DNA of 64,000 bases from Rhodospirillaceae bacterium (lineage in GTDB: Bacteria > Pseudomonadota > Alphaproteobacteria > SHVP01), in NCBI GenBank assembly GCA_002722055.1, contig PBKD01000005.1:62001-126000 (forward strand), read 5' to 3'. The position numbers and the translations under genes were made by a program. The notes under the pieces are model-generated. The model made no database searches and had not been told where the DNA came from. It was given only the letters and a program-made list of their open reading frames with translations. Below are positions 36,225 to 46,195 of the stretch, piece after piece; the first letter of the stretch is position 1, and every line of letters starts with the position of its first letter.

Positions 36225-37970
36225 ATGTTTCATTCTAATAATAAATCAACATCAAAGAATTCGTCATATTTTAAATCTGTTTGGAATATATATAAGTATT
36301 GCTTTAGCGAGGATAAATTTACTCTAACTGTATCAATTATTGTGATGTTTATATCAGGAATTTTTGAAAGTATTGGAATTTTAATAATTATCCCAATTAT
36401 AGAAATTCTTACTGGCAGGGATCCTAACGAATTACATATAGTAAGTAAATTTTTATTTGATTTATTAAATTATCTGAATATACCAATTAATATAATTTAT
36501 GTATTTATCCCTTTTTTTATATTAATTTTACTTAAATCATTGGGTATAATCTTAAGTAATAATTATGTAAATAAAATAGTTCATAATCTTACTGAAAAAA
36601 ATAGAAGATTAATGATTTCATCAATAGCCACAGCAGAGTGGAAATACTTCACAAAAACACAAGTGGGTTTAATATCAAATGTTCTAAATTTAGAAACACA
36701 GGGAATTGCTTTTGCTTCAAAATATTTAGTTATATTCTTGAATGGTATTATTCAATCATTATTATATATTACTACTGCTTTCATAATATCATATACCTTT
36801 AGTTTTGGTGCAATCATCTCTGGTTTTCTTTTATTTTTAATTTTAAATGAATTAATAAAAATAACAAAATTATCATCAATTAATAGAAGAGAGCTTTATA
36901 GAGAAAATTCAGTACTTTCAACTGATTGGATAACTAATATTAAAGCTTTTAAAGCTATGAATCTAGATAATAAAATTGCACAACGAATGAATAATACAAT
37001 AGTAAAAATAAAAGATGTTGATATTTTATTATCTAAAATGGGTGTTTGGATTAAAGGTTTGCAAGAGCCAATAGGGGTATTTTTTTTAATAATAACTATT
37101 ATTATTTCTGTTGAATTCTTTAATTTAGAGTTAGGTGCTTTGATAGTTTCAATAGCATTATTTTATAGAGTTTTTGGAAAGGTTGGTGGTATTCAATCAT
37201 CAATAAATGCACTTGTTAGAGGAGAAGCTGAGATAAAAGGTGTTGAAAATTTAATAAACTCTATAAATAAATACAAAGAAAAATATGAATCCTCAAAAAA
37301 AATTCCAAATTTTACAGATAGTATTAAAGTATCGAATTTATATTTTTCTTATTCTGAAAGAGAAATTCTTAATGATATTAATTGTGAAATTAAGAGGGGT
37401 AAAATTACTGGAATTATTGGTCCTTCTGGTGCTGGTAAAACAAGTTTTATAGATTTGATCATAGGTCTACAAGAAGCAAAATCAGGTGAAATTTTAATAG
37501 GAAAAGAAAGTATAAATACAATTGATATTAGAAGTTGGAGAGACTCTATAGGTTACGTGCCTCAAACATTTACACTATTATTTGACACAATTAAATATAA
37601 TTTAACATTGGGAGATCCTAATATATCCGATGAAGATATATATAAATCTCTAGAGTTATCGGGTGCTATTGATTTTGTAAATAAATTACCAAATAAAATT
37701 AATGAATCTATTGGTCAAAGTGGTCAAAAAATATCTGGCGGTCAAATGCAGAGATTAGCATTATGCCGGGCATTAGTGAGGAAACCAAAATTGTTAATTC
37801 TTGATGAAGCTACAAGTGCATTAGATCCTGAAACAGAAAGTGCCTTGTGTAATACTTTTGCATCATTAACGCCTGCAACAACAATTATTGCAATTTCTCA
37901 TAGAAATGCTATAGAAAAAATATCAGATGTTACATATCATATTAATAATGGAAAACTAACTAAAATTTAA
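36225..37970 (+). CDS. ABC exporter, fused permease and ATPase
   Basis: A 581-aa half-transporter of the MsbA/lipid or polysaccharide-export type. The membrane domain (about 30-330) has around six hydrophobic segments; the nucleotide-binding domain has Walker A GPSGAGKTS (K405), a Q-loop (VPQTFTLLFDTI), the signature ISGGQMQRLALCRAL, Walker B LLILDEATSALDPE and the switch histidine in AISHRN. It works as a dimer in the inner membrane. No partner or glycosyltransferase genes lie nearby, so the cargo is open. It follows tRNA-Lys and is transcribed alone. Confidence 0.88.
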   Translation: MFHSNNKSTSKNSSYFKSVWNIYKYCFSEDKFTLTVSIIVMFISGIFESIGILIIIPIIEILTGRDPNELHIVSKFLFDLLNYLNIPINIIYVFIPFFILILLKSLGIILSNNYVNKIVHNLTEKNRRLMISSIATAEWKYFTKTQVGLISNVLNLETQGIAFASKYLVIFLNGIIQSLLYITTAFIISYTFSFGAIISGFLLFLILNELIKITKLSSINRRELYRENSVLSTDWITNIKAFKAMNLDNKIAQRMNNTIVKIKDVDILLSKMGVWIKGLQEPIGVFFLIITIIISVEFFNLELGALIVSIALFYRVFGKVGGIQSSINALVRGEAEIKGVENLINSINKYKEKYESSKKIPNFTDSIKVSNLYFSYSEREILNDINCEIKRGKITGIIGPSGAGKTSFIDLIIGLQEAKSGEILIGKESINTIDIRSWRDSIGYVPQTFTLLFDTIKYNLTLGDPNISDEDIYKSLELSGAIDFVNKLPNKINESIGQSGQKISGGQMQRLALCRALVRKPKLLILDEATSALDPETESALCNTFASLTPATTIIAISHRNAIEKISDVTYHINNGKLTKI

Positions 37971-37977
37971 CTATATT

Positions 37978-38136
37978 TTACTTAATAATTATTTCACAAG
38001 GTGCACCACAAGGTGCGCAATTTATTGAATTTTCAGATATAGAGTTTTTTTTAATTTTTATGTTTGGACTATTTAGATAATCAAAGAAAATAAATATAAA
38101 AAAAACTAACAAAAATATAAACTGAAAAGATTTCAT
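37978..38136 (-). CDS. Small Cys-rich membrane-anchored peptide behind YeeE
   Basis: A 52-aa ORF below normal annotation cut-offs. It begins MKSFQFIFLLVFFIFIFF, a single hydrophobic helix or uncleaved signal anchor, followed by a polar linker and the C-terminal motif NCAPCGAPCEIIIK with three cysteines spaced C-x2-C-x3-C. Its ATG lies 2 bp after the stop of the YeeE/YedE gene on the same strand, so it is very likely co-translated. The repeated Cys-Gly/Ala-Pro unit is encoded by a short direct repeat (GGTGCACCA / GGTGCGCAA region at 38000-38020). I infer a periplasm-facing thiol carrier or metal/sulfur-binding peptide; no homologue is known to me. Confidence 0.6.
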   Translation of the reverse strand: MKSFQFIFLLVFFIFIFFDYLNSPNIKIKKNSISENSINCAPCGAPCEIIIK

Positions 38137-38138
38137 AG

Positions 38139-39254
38139 TTATAAATCTTTATTTAAATTAAAGTAATTACGAAATTTGAAACCAACCCATCCTCCACAAA
38201 AAGCAAATAGAAACCAAACCCAACCGTGAAGGCTTCCAGAAGAAATACCTCCAAGAAATGCTCCAATATTGCAACCAAAAGCTAATCTAGCTCCTATACC
38301 CATCAATAGTCCTCCAGCTATAGATGAGAATATTATTTTTAAATTAAATTTATATGGTAATATAATTTTTTTACTAACTATTACATAAGTTAATGATCCT
38401 AAAATCATACCTATATTCATTAAACTACTTACTTCAGACAATAATGAATTTTGTAATGCTTGTGAAGGCCTTGACCAATTCCAAAATGTAAATGAATAAA
38501 TATCACCCCCAATTAAACTCCATAATTTTCCTCCCCAAACAGTTAGACCAAAAGTTATACCCCAAGTATAACCTGAGAGCAATAAACACATAAGGCAAAG
38601 TAATGATATAACTATGATAGCAAGTATATCTTTTATATTTATAATAATTTTTCGATTTGAAATTTTAAAAAAAATAAAAGCAATTGCTATTAATATTGAT
38701 ATATTCAGTAATAGTTTATTAATTAAATTAAAATTACTACCGATTATTACAGGTTTTATACTTCCAAAATTAATTACAATAGGGAGAATTAAACTACCAA
38801 TAAAAGAACCAATGATAAAAAAAAGTAAAACTATCATCATCTTTGTATTACCGTTGCCTACTGAAAAAAGCGTACCAGATGCACATCCATTTGATAATTG
38901 CATACCAATTCCAAAAATAAATGACCCAATAAGGAGAGATATAGAAATTGGAGCAATAGTTGGACTATAAGATTCAAATAAATGAACAGTAGGGATAATA
39001 AATAAAGAAGTTAAACCTATTAACATAAATTGCTTTATTATTGAAGAGGAGTCCATATATTTAAAAAAATATGTCCATCCGGAAGCAAACCCAAAACTAG
39101 TCGCTATAAAAGTAAGACCTAAAGTGATACCAATGAAAAATAATAAAGAATAATTTAGTCCATACTCAAAATATGTTATAAAAAAAATTAATATAATTGA
39201 TAATGTAGAGAGGAAAGCAAAACTTATATTATGCTTAATGTTATTAAGGAACAT
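38139..39254 (-). CDS. YeeE/YedE family sulfur transporter
   Basis: A 371-aa inner-membrane protein built of two sulf_transp repeats. Conserved cysteine sites occur twice: SNGCASGTLFSVGNG in the first half and ARLAFGCNIGAFLGGISSGS in the second, with FGFASGWTYFFKY and GGLLMGIGARLA as additional blocks. Family members such as TsuA import thiosulfate or other sulfane-sulfur compounds through cysteine relays. It lies 6 bp after a secreted rhodanese gene and 2 bp before the Cys-rich peptide gene, which together suggest handling of thiosulfate or persulfide. Confidence 0.88.
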   Translation of the reverse strand: MFLNNIKHNISFAFLSTLSIILIFFITYFEYGLNYSLLFFIGITLGLTFIATSFGFASGWTYFFKYMDSSSIIKQFMLIGLTSLFIIPTVHLFESYSPTIAPISISLLIGSFIFGIGMQLSNGCASGTLFSVGNGNTKMMIVLLFFIIGSFIGSLILPIVINFGSIKPVIIGSNFNLINKLLLNISILIAIAFIFFKISNRKIIINIKDILAIIVISLLCLMCLLLSGYTWGITFGLTVWGGKLWSLIGGDIYSFTFWNWSRPSQALQNSLLSEVSSLMNIGMILGSLTYVIVSKKIILPYKFNLKIIFSSIAGGLLMGIGARLAFGCNIGAFLGGISSGSLHGWVWFLFAFCGGWVGFKFRNYFNLNKDL

Positions 39255-39260
39255 TTTAAA

Positions 39261-40226
39261 TCATATTTTACTAATAACTGATTTTATCCAATATTTAATA
39301 TCATCTATTTTTTTTATTTCTGTAACAACAGGTAAATTTGGATCATTAGTCCATTCAACCATCGAGCCATCATAAAGCTTTACATTTTTTTTTCCGAGTA
39401 ACTCTGATAAAACAAACCAATTTGTTGCAGCCCAGTGACCGGTATTACAGTAGCTAACAATAGAAGTATTTTTTATATTTTTATACAAATTTTTAAGATC
39501 TTTTATTTCTTTTAATCTATTTGTATTCCTATCATAATTTTCTTCTTGAGACATGAGCACACCTCTAGGTAGCCTCCCAGCTTTTAAAGAAGCTGGATGC
39601 TTTTCTTTACCCCTCCATTGAATTTGTGTTCTTGCATCTATAAGTAAACTTTTACCTTGGTTGATTTGTTCTAATACTTCTTCTGTACTTATATAATAAG
39701 AAGGATTATAATTAGTTATATAATTACTTTTAATTGGTTTAGAATAATCACTAGTTTGTATTAAATTAGGGAATTTAGACTCCCAATCAGCGTATCCACC
39801 ATCTAAAATAGATAAGTTTTCATGACCATATATTTTAAGTGTCCAGTATACTCTTGCTGCACTTCCAAAATCTGTAGAGGATACACCAGCAGGAACAATT
39901 ATTACATGATCTGAATTTTTGAGTCCTATACTTTCAACTATATCTTTATATTGTTTTTCTAATGGTAATAAACCTACAACATTATTTCTTTTTACGCGCC
40001 ATCCATCTTTAAGGTAATCACTATGAATAGAACCAGGTATGTGACCTTTAAGAAATACTTCTAGGCCTCCATTATCAATTTTATTTCTAATATCTAGAAT
40101 CTTTATATTGGTATCATTAAGTCTATTACTAAGCCAATCTGATGAAACTAAAGGCGATGAAGCCAAAGAAGCATTTGTAAAGATGAAAAAAAATAAAATT
40201 ATAGAAATATATCGTAGTTTAAACAT
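39261..40226 (-). CDS. sseA: Secreted rhodanese (thiosulfate/mercaptopyruvate sulfurtransferase)
   Basis: A 321-aa two-domain rhodanese. It has an N-terminal signal peptide (ISIILFFFIFTNASLAS), so it should act in the periplasm. The first, inactive domain spans about 28-150 (LSILDGGYADWESKFP); the second carries the catalytic cysteine in VSYCNTGHWAATNW. The active-site loop CNTGHWA differs from the CGSGVTA loop of typical cytosolic mercaptopyruvate sulfurtransferases, so thiosulfate or persulfide is as likely as mercaptopyruvate. It leads the operon with YeeE/YedE and the Cys-rich peptide. Confidence 0.85.
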   Translation of the reverse strand: MFKLRYISIILFFFIFTNASLASSPLVSSDWLSNRLNDTNIKILDIRNKIDNGGLEVFLKGHIPGSIHSDYLKDGWRVKRNNVVGLLPLEKQYKDIVESIGLKNSDHVIIVPAGVSSTDFGSAARVYWTLKIYGHENLSILDGGYADWESKFPNLIQTSDYSKPIKSNYITNYNPSYYISTEEVLEQINQGKSLLIDARTQIQWRGKEKHPASLKAGRLPRGVLMSQEENYDRNTNRLKEIKDLKNLYKNIKNTSIVSYCNTGHWAATNWFVLSELLGKKNVKLYDGSMVEWTNDPNLPVVTEIKKIDDIKYWIKSVISKI

Positions 40227-40399
40227 GGGTTAACTCCTTCGAGCTAAAGATAATTTTTTATTTTTTTTTAACAAGATAAATATGAAAATAAAATAATTTT
40301 TTTCAATTTTTTGTTTATAAGAGATGAATTTTCTTGATTTATATCGAATATAGAAATATTTTTACCTTAAATTACAATTATATGTAGGTTATCGGTCTT

Positions 40400-41752
40400 T
40401 TGGTTAACTTTATAAATAAATTTAATATATTTAATTTGAAATTTATTTTTTCAAACGAAACCAAGCAAGATGAGTTTGTATTAAAACGTAAAACTTATGG
40501 CTTGAAATCAGCAATAATGATTTTTTTTATTTTCGCTTTTTTAACACTTTTAGTAAGTGTTATTTCTCCGATTCATACACTTCCATTAGCCCAAAAAGTA
40601 TTTACAATAAATAATATAATTTCAGCAACTGCCGCTGGTATACTTTTTGTTCTACTTAATGAGAAAAACTATAACAAAGTATTTATAATAGTAATTTTAG
40701 TTCTTGGTTTAAATATGCTTTTAGGAATTGTTTCTAATAGAGTAAATTTTGAAATTCCAAATGCCCAAGGACTTTTTAATAATCTTCATTGGGGTCGTTA
40801 TGTAGATTATCTAGTGCTTCTTCCTCTTGTAATAGTTGTGTTGTCTGCATTGTTAATGAGACCTATAGTAACCATAATAGTGATTTTTTTAGCATTTCTA
40901 TATGTATCACTAACAACATATTCTTTATTTATCGAATATGATCTTTACTTTGTTAATGATTTGAATCGTATGGATGAGAGAAGTGCTGTATATAAATGGT
41001 GGTTTATAAATTCAGGGTTATCTTTTGTAATTATTTCAGGTTGCTCATTTTTATTATCTTTTCAAACTAATGCTATAATTAGAGATGCTTCTCAAGAAGA
41101 AAGAATGAATAATGCTCTAGGTAGATACTTTTCTCCGGAAATAAGAGATGAGATTAAAAATATAGAGTTAGCTTTTGATGAGGAAATTGGTAAAGAACAA
41201 CAAGTAGCTGTTTTATTTACCGATATAAAAGATTTTACAAAAATTTCAGAAAATCTTAAACCGGAAGAAGTTGTAACCCTTTTGTCTGAGTATCAAAAAA
41301 GGATGATCAAAGCGGTTTTTGAAAATAAAGGGACTGTTGATAAATTTATTGGTGATGCTGTTATGGCGACATTTGGTACTCCTAGGTCAAGAGGTAATGA
41401 TGCACAAAATGCGTTAGATTGTGCTCGTGATATGCAGGTCTCTCTGAGGCAATGGAATAAAGAGAGACAAGATTTAGATTTTAAGCAAATTGAACATAGG
41501 ATAGGAATTAATATTGGACCTGCAATTGTGGGTAATATTGGAAGTGAGGAAAGGGTTGAATATACAGTTATAGGCGACACTGTTAATGTTGCAAGTAGAA
41601 TATTGGAACAATGTAAAGAGTTAAAAAAAGATGTTTTAGTTTCTGAAGATGTTTATAGGAGATTAGACGAAAAAATAGATGCAGAGTCTTTTGAAAGTTT
41701 AGAGGTTAGAGGGCGTAGTGAAAAAATAAAATTACATTCAATAATATTATAG
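40400..41752 (+). CDS. Membrane-anchored class III adenylate cyclase
   Basis: A 450-aa protein with about six N-terminal membrane segments (residues 30-220) and a C-terminal class III cyclase domain. Metal-binding aspartates are D275 (LFTDIKDFT) and D319 (KFIGDAVMATFG), 44 residues apart as expected. The Lys in DKFIGD and EYTVIGDTVNVASRI fit ATP as substrate, so cAMP is the likely product. A TTG start is used; upstream is 173 bp of AT-rich sequence. The membrane region resembles the MASE2-like or 6TM-input cyclases and may sense an unknown signal. Confidence 0.88.
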   Translation: MVNFINKFNIFNLKFIFSNETKQDEFVLKRKTYGLKSAIMIFFIFAFLTLLVSVISPIHTLPLAQKVFTINNIISATAAGILFVLLNEKNYNKVFIIVILVLGLNMLLGIVSNRVNFEIPNAQGLFNNLHWGRYVDYLVLLPLVIVVLSALLMRPIVTIIVIFLAFLYVSLTTYSLFIEYDLYFVNDLNRMDERSAVYKWWFINSGLSFVIISGCSFLLSFQTNAIIRDASQEERMNNALGRYFSPEIRDEIKNIELAFDEEIGKEQQVAVLFTDIKDFTKISENLKPEEVVTLLSEYQKRMIKAVFENKGTVDKFIGDAVMATFGTPRSRGNDAQNALDCARDMQVSLRQWNKERQDLDFKQIEHRIGINIGPAIVGNIGSEERVEYTVIGDTVNVASRILEQCKELKKDVLVSEDVYRRLDEKIDAESFESLEVRGRSEKIKLHSIIL

Positions 41753-41762
41753 TTATTTATAT

Positions 41763-42749
41763 TTAACAAAATACTTCCGATGCTATTTTATACGATTTCA
41801 TTCTTTTTGAATGATCATAAATAGAAGATACTAATATAAGTTCATCTGCTCCAGTGCTATTTATAAAATCATTTATCCCATTTTTTATAATTTCTGTATT
41901 ACCTGCAGAATAGCAGGAAACCATACTTGAAATTAATTGTTTATCTTCTGAAGACATTTTTTTTTGAAAATCTCTTATTGGGGGCGGTAATTTTCCAGGT
42001 TTTCCTTTTCTAAGGTTTAAATATGATTGTAAAGATGAAGATCTTAAATATTCAGCTTCTTCAATCGTATCTGCACCAAAAATATTAAACCCTAGAATAA
42101 TATATGGTTTTTTAAGTTGTTCAGAAGGTGAAAAATTATTTCTATAAATTTCTATAGCCTGAATAAGGTAGTGAGGTGCAAAATGAGATGCAAAAGCTAA
42201 TGGAAGGCCTAAAGCAGCAGCTAAACTAGCACCATAAAGACTAGATCCTAAAATATATAGAGGTATATTTGTTCCCTCTCCAGGTATTGCTACTACTTTC
42301 TGGTTTGGTTTTGCTGTTTTTAAATAATTTTGTAATTCTACTACTTCTTCAGGGAAGTAATCAGTTTTATCTTTAAATGATCTTCTTAAAGCATTAGACG
42401 TTAACTGATCTGTTCCAGGAGCTCTGCCCAAGCCTAAGTCTATTCTATTTGGATATAATGTTGCTAAAGTTCCAAATTGTTCTGCAATAATTAATGGAGA
42501 ATGGTTGGGAAGCATAATACCTCCTGAACCTAACCTTATTTTTGATGTTCCATTAGCAATAAATCCAATTACTACAGATGTTGCAGAAGACGCAATTCCT
42601 ATCATATTATGATGTTCAGCTAACCAATATCTATGGAAACCTATAGACTCAGCTAATTGAGCTAATTCTAAAGAATTATTAAGCGCTTCAGATGCTGAAT
42701 TACCTTCAGTAATTGGTGCCAAATCTAATATTGATAATTTAAATGTCAA
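41763..42749 (-). CDS. LLM-class flavin-dependent oxidoreductase
   Basis: A 328-aa luciferase-like monooxygenase of the group with the MsnO8/YhbW type opening: [20 protein letters not shown], followed by [13 protein letters not shown] and [20 protein letters not shown]. The TIM-barrel family uses FMNH2 from a separate reductase or F420-like cofactors. [14 protein letters not shown] is a strong group signature. The substrate is unknown. It converges with the cyclase gene 10 bp away and is upstream of nothing obvious in the same operon. Confidence 0.88.
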   Translation of the reverse strand: MTFKLSILDLAPITEGNSASEALNNSLELAQLAESIGFHRYWLAEHHNMIGIASSATSVVIGFIANGTSKIRLGSGGIMLPNHSPLIIAEQFGTLATLYPNRIDLGLGRAPGTDQLTSNALRRSFKDKTDYFPEEVVELQNYLKTAKPNQKVVAIPGEGTNIPLYILGSSLYGASLAAALGLPLAFASHFAPHYLIQAIEIYRNNFSPSEQLKKPYIILGFNIFGADTIEEAEYLRSSSLQSYLNLRKGKPGKLPPPIRDFQKKMSSEDKQLISSMVSCYSAGNTEIIKNGINDFINSTGADELILVSSIYDHSKRMKSYKIASEVFC

Positions 42750-42794
42750 AACTATAACTCATAAATAATATTATAATAAAAAATATGTTTATTT

Positions 42795-43751
42795 TTAACA
42801 AGATAAATTTTTGTTAATTAGATATTTTTCCCAAAAAATATCAGGTAATTTTTTAACAATTATCATTAAAAAAAACACTACTAAAATTGAAAAAAATGCT
42901 CTTCCAAATAAAATAATTATCAGACTTGGGTTTAAAAGCATCATTAATGAGGTATCTTCAAAAGCAGAATGAAAAAGGTTGATCAAACACACAACTCCAA
43001 AAACATCATTTCTTGGTATTTTACCTGAAGATACTTCTTTAATTAACAAACCTCCACCAAAACTCACTCCTAAAGTTACTCCAACTACGGCAATAGTTGA
43101 TGCTTTTTCTCCTATACCTAAAAATTTTAAAAAAGGTTTAAAAATTAATCTTATTAATTTTTCTATACCTAGTGATTTAAGAATTTCAAGAAAAATAATT
43201 AGTAGTATTATAATAATTAAAATAAAAAATAGACTTTTAAATTGTCCTATAATCCAATAAGTAATATCATCATTTGGTAGTGTTTTTGGTAAATTTATAG
43301 AGATTTTTTTCGAAAAATAACTAAAAGAATTCATAATGTGGTTTAATAAAAAGCAAAAAATAATTCCACTACCTACCCTTATAAATATCGTAACCCATGC
43401 GCGTACACCGCTTTTTGAAGAAATTAGAACCTCCACAGGCAAACCATGAGTAAATAACATAAACATAGCAAGAATTGTTGATTGAGCTAATGTTAGATCC
43501 TGAGTAAATGTTATAGCAGAGATTACAATTAAACCAGCATATAAATTAATAAGCATAGTTGTTGTTAGCACTATTGCTAATTCAGATGGGAGTCCTATAA
43601 AACCGGTTAAAGGTTTCATTATCTCGGTGCAAATTATTATTAGCCCTAGCTCTTCAAATAACTTTACAACAATTATTGTGGGAATCATTATTTTAAAGAG
43701 TGTTATAGTAACACTTTGAATATCATTAAATATTTTAGTAATGTTAATCAT
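42795..43751 (-). CDS. Nucleoside-recognition (Gate) domain membrane protein
   Basis: A 318-aa multi-pass protein with two nucleoside-recognition/gate domains, as in SpmA/SpmB and FeoB-like proteins. The repeated pattern IMIPTIIVVKLFEELGLI in the first half and FLGIGEKASTIAVVGVTLGV in the second supports this. GGGLLIKEVSSGKIPRNDVF is characteristic of the second gate domain. Transport of a nucleoside or another small solute is possible but not shown. It lies 43 bp downstream of the FAH-family gene on the same strand. Confidence 0.75.
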   Translation of the reverse strand: MINITKIFNDIQSVTITLFKIMIPTIIVVKLFEELGLIIICTEIMKPLTGFIGLPSELAIVLTTTMLINLYAGLIVISAITFTQDLTLAQSTILAMFMLFTHGLPVEVLISSKSGVRAWVTIFIRVGSGIIFCFLLNHIMNSFSYFSKKISINLPKTLPNDDITYWIIGQFKSLFFILIIIILLIIFLEILKSLGIEKLIRLIFKPFLKFLGIGEKASTIAVVGVTLGVSFGGGLLIKEVSSGKIPRNDVFGVVCLINLFHSAFEDTSLMMLLNPSLIIILFGRAFFSILVVFFLMIIVKKLPDIFWEKYLINKNLSC

Positions 43752-43794
43752 TAGATAAATAAATTAAAGTATAAGAAAAAATTTAAGATTAATT

Positions 43795-44664
43795 TCAAAA
43801 TTTTTCTTTTACAACTTTGTTTTCTATATGTCCAATATTTTCAATATTGCACTTTACAATATCGTTAACTTTTAGAAAGTTCTGAGGTGTCATAGCTACT
43901 CCAACTCCTGACGGCGTGCCAGTAGAAATAATATCTCCTGGCATTAATGTCATTACTTTTGAAAGATAAACTAGTTGATCGTAGCATGAAAATAATAAAT
44001 CATTAGTGTTTGCAGATTGTCTAACTTCGTTATTAACACGACATTCAATTTTAAGGTTATGAGGGTTGCCAATTTCATCAGGCGTTATGATAAAAGGACC
44101 AATTGGACCATGTGTGTCAAATGACTTGCCTAAAGTTAGAGTTTGCGTTCTAAATTGCCAATCTCTAACTGAGACATCATTGCATATCATAAAGCCAGCT
44201 ATAGATTTTTTTGCTTCCTGTATATTTAAATGTCTACATTTTTTTCCTACTACCATTGCTAGTTCTACTTCATAATCTAGCTGAACTGATACAATAGGTA
44301 TTTCTATATTGTCAAAAGGTCCATTAATACAGCTTACTTGTTTATTGAACCAAAGTTGATAGTCAGAAACTTGAACACCTCTTTCTCTAACTTCTTCAAC
44401 ATGTTTTTGATAATTTAGGCCCATAGCTAAAAATTTTTGAGGATTATTTATAGGTGCTTTAATATTAACTTCATCTAGGTAATAATTATTTATTTTTTTT
44501 TTCAATATTTGATTTAATTCAATATTAATAGAATCCCAGTTATCTAAAAGTGTTCTCATATCTGTATTAAATTTTGGGTCAATTAAGCTTAAATCAACTA
44601 TACTTTTATCTTTGACAAGGCCTAATTTAAATTTATTATTTATTTGGAATGTGCATAATTTCAT
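43795..44664 (-). CDS. Fumarylacetoacetate hydrolase family protein
   Basis: A 289-aa FAH-fold enzyme that hydrolyses or decarboxylates acylpyruvates and related diketo acids. The active-site region KFLAMGLNYQKHVEEV is followed by the metal-binding acidic pair in YEVELAMVVGKKC (E-x-E) and CNDVSVRDWQFR; the last block is GDIISTGTPSGVGVAM. The substrate may be an acylpyruvate, oxaloacetate tautomer or a homogentisate/homoprotocatechuate product. It is divergent from the MmgE/PrpD gene with 105 bp between starts. Confidence 0.9.
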   Translation of the reverse strand: MKLCTFQINNKFKLGLVKDKSIVDLSLIDPKFNTDMRTLLDNWDSINIELNQILKKKINNYYLDEVNIKAPINNPQKFLAMGLNYQKHVEEVRERGVQVSDYQLWFNKQVSCINGPFDNIEIPIVSVQLDYEVELAMVVGKKCRHLNIQEAKKSIAGFMICNDVSVRDWQFRTQTLTLGKSFDTHGPIGPFIITPDEIGNPHNLKIECRVNNEVRQSANTNDLLFSCYDQLVYLSKVMTLMPGDIISTGTPSGVGVAMTPQNFLKVNDIVKCNIENIGHIENKVVKEKF

Positions 44665-44769
44665 AGTAAATCTATCTTTTTATTTTTTTTAAATTATTAC
44701 ATTGAAACTATCTTTCAATCAAACTAAATTATAGGATGCAAATTAATATAATAGAAATGGTAATTAATA

Positions 44770-46095
44770 ATGGGTGTGACAAAAGAATTATGTAACTTTG
44801 TCTATAAAAATAAATTTACTGATTTAGATGATAAAACAATAAATTCAACAAAAACAGCGATATTAAATATTATTGGTTGCATGATTGCTGGTTATCAAAC
44901 TCGAATTGGTAAACTTCATACTGAAATAGCTAAAGACATGGGAGGAGGTAGAGATCAATCAACTATTATAGGTGATGGTTCAAAAGTATCAATTCCATTA
45001 GCTACTTATGCAAATGGAAATTTCGGTTTTGCTCTAGATTATGAAGATACAGTTTTGTATATAGCCCACCCAGGTTATATAACAACTTCATCTGTTTTTG
45101 CTATGGCTGAGTAATTAAACTCATCTGGAGAAGAATTAATTACTAGTATTAATTTAGGTTTTGAAATTGTTTCAAGAATTGGGGTAGCAATGCAACCTTC
45201 TCCTGAAAGAGGGAGTAAAGTTTGGGGAGAACAATATCATCCTTTTGCTTCAGCAGTGACTGTCAGCAAGTTATTAAAGCTTGATTCAGATCAAATCAAT
45301 GTAGCTTTTGGTATTGCTGGTACTTACGCAACAGTTCCATCTGTTTACAAATACTTTGGTTTGGTAGAAGAAACAAGACCTATGAGGGAAGTAAAACTAG
45401 GTTGGGGTTGGATGAGTATGGCTGGAACAGTTGCTGCTCAGTCTGCCCATAAAGGTTTTAAGGGAGGTCATGGTATATTAGATGGTGAGCAAGGATTTTA
45501 TATTATGGCTGGTTCAGATAAGTGTGATTTTAATAAAATTACTAAAGACCTTGGTGAAACTTGGGTTATCAATAATACAGAATATAAAATCCACCCATCG
45601 ATTGCATGGAATCACCCTTTGTTTGATGCAACACGTAAATTAGTAAAAAAATATAAAATTAATCCCGAAGCAATTGAGAAAATAAATATATCTGGCATGG
45701 CTATGAATTTAATAGGTGATAAAAACCCTCGAAGTGTAGTAGATGCTCAGTTTTCTTTACCATATACAGTTGCAACAACTCTATTATCTGAACCTTTATC
45801 ACCGGACCTTTATTGTGATAATAAATTAAGCGATCCAAAAGTTAAAAATTTGCTTTCTAGAATGAACTTGAACCATGATAAAGCAGCAGATGCTGACTTT
45901 TTTTCCCATCAAAAGATGAGGTTTTCTATTGAAGTTGTTACAAAGAACAAAAACAATTTTAAAAGTAATGTTGAATGGCCTAAGGATCAACCAGCTACAG
46001 ATAAAAATATTCTGGAAAAAAAATTTAGACTTTTAGCTGGGACATATTTTGATAATGAAAGAGTTGAAGAAATTTTTCAACGATTAATAAATTAG
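44770..46095 (+). pseudogene. MmgE/PrpD family gene with one in-frame stop
   Basis: Homologue of 2-methylcitrate dehydratase PrpD / cis-aconitate decarboxylase-fold proteins. A single TAA at 45112-45114 divides one continuous frame: the upstream part (114 codons) and the downstream part through 46095 are in the same phase with no frameshift. Upstream blocks include INIIGCMIAGYQTR and YANGNFGFALDYEDT; downstream ones include HPFASAVTVSKLL and GGHGILDGEQGFY. The stop replaces what should be Lys or Glu (GAG TAA TTA). The rest reads as intact, so the mutation is recent, or the stop is a sequence error. Confidence 0.85.
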
Positions 46096-46139
46096 AAGAG
46101 ATTGACAACATCAATTCGTTAATCAAATTGTTATATTGA

Positions 46140-46175
46140 AAAAGGCCATACTTTATATAGCAAGTATGGCCTTTT
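46140..46175. terminator. Bidirectional terminator between MmgE/PrpD and proteorhodopsin
   Basis: AAAAGGCCATACTT (46140-46153) and AAGTATGGCCTTTT (46162-46175) form a perfect 14-bp stem around an 8-nt loop. Runs of T flank it in both directions, the longer one for the minus-strand proteorhodopsin transcript. It is the strongest hairpin in the window after the structured RNA. Confidence 0.85.
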
Positions 46176-46195
46176 AACAAATATCAATTAATTAT

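Noticed and set aside
45281-45294. Second FNR-type palindrome
   Set aside because: It lies inside the MmgE/PrpD reading frame far from any start codon, so it is most likely chance.
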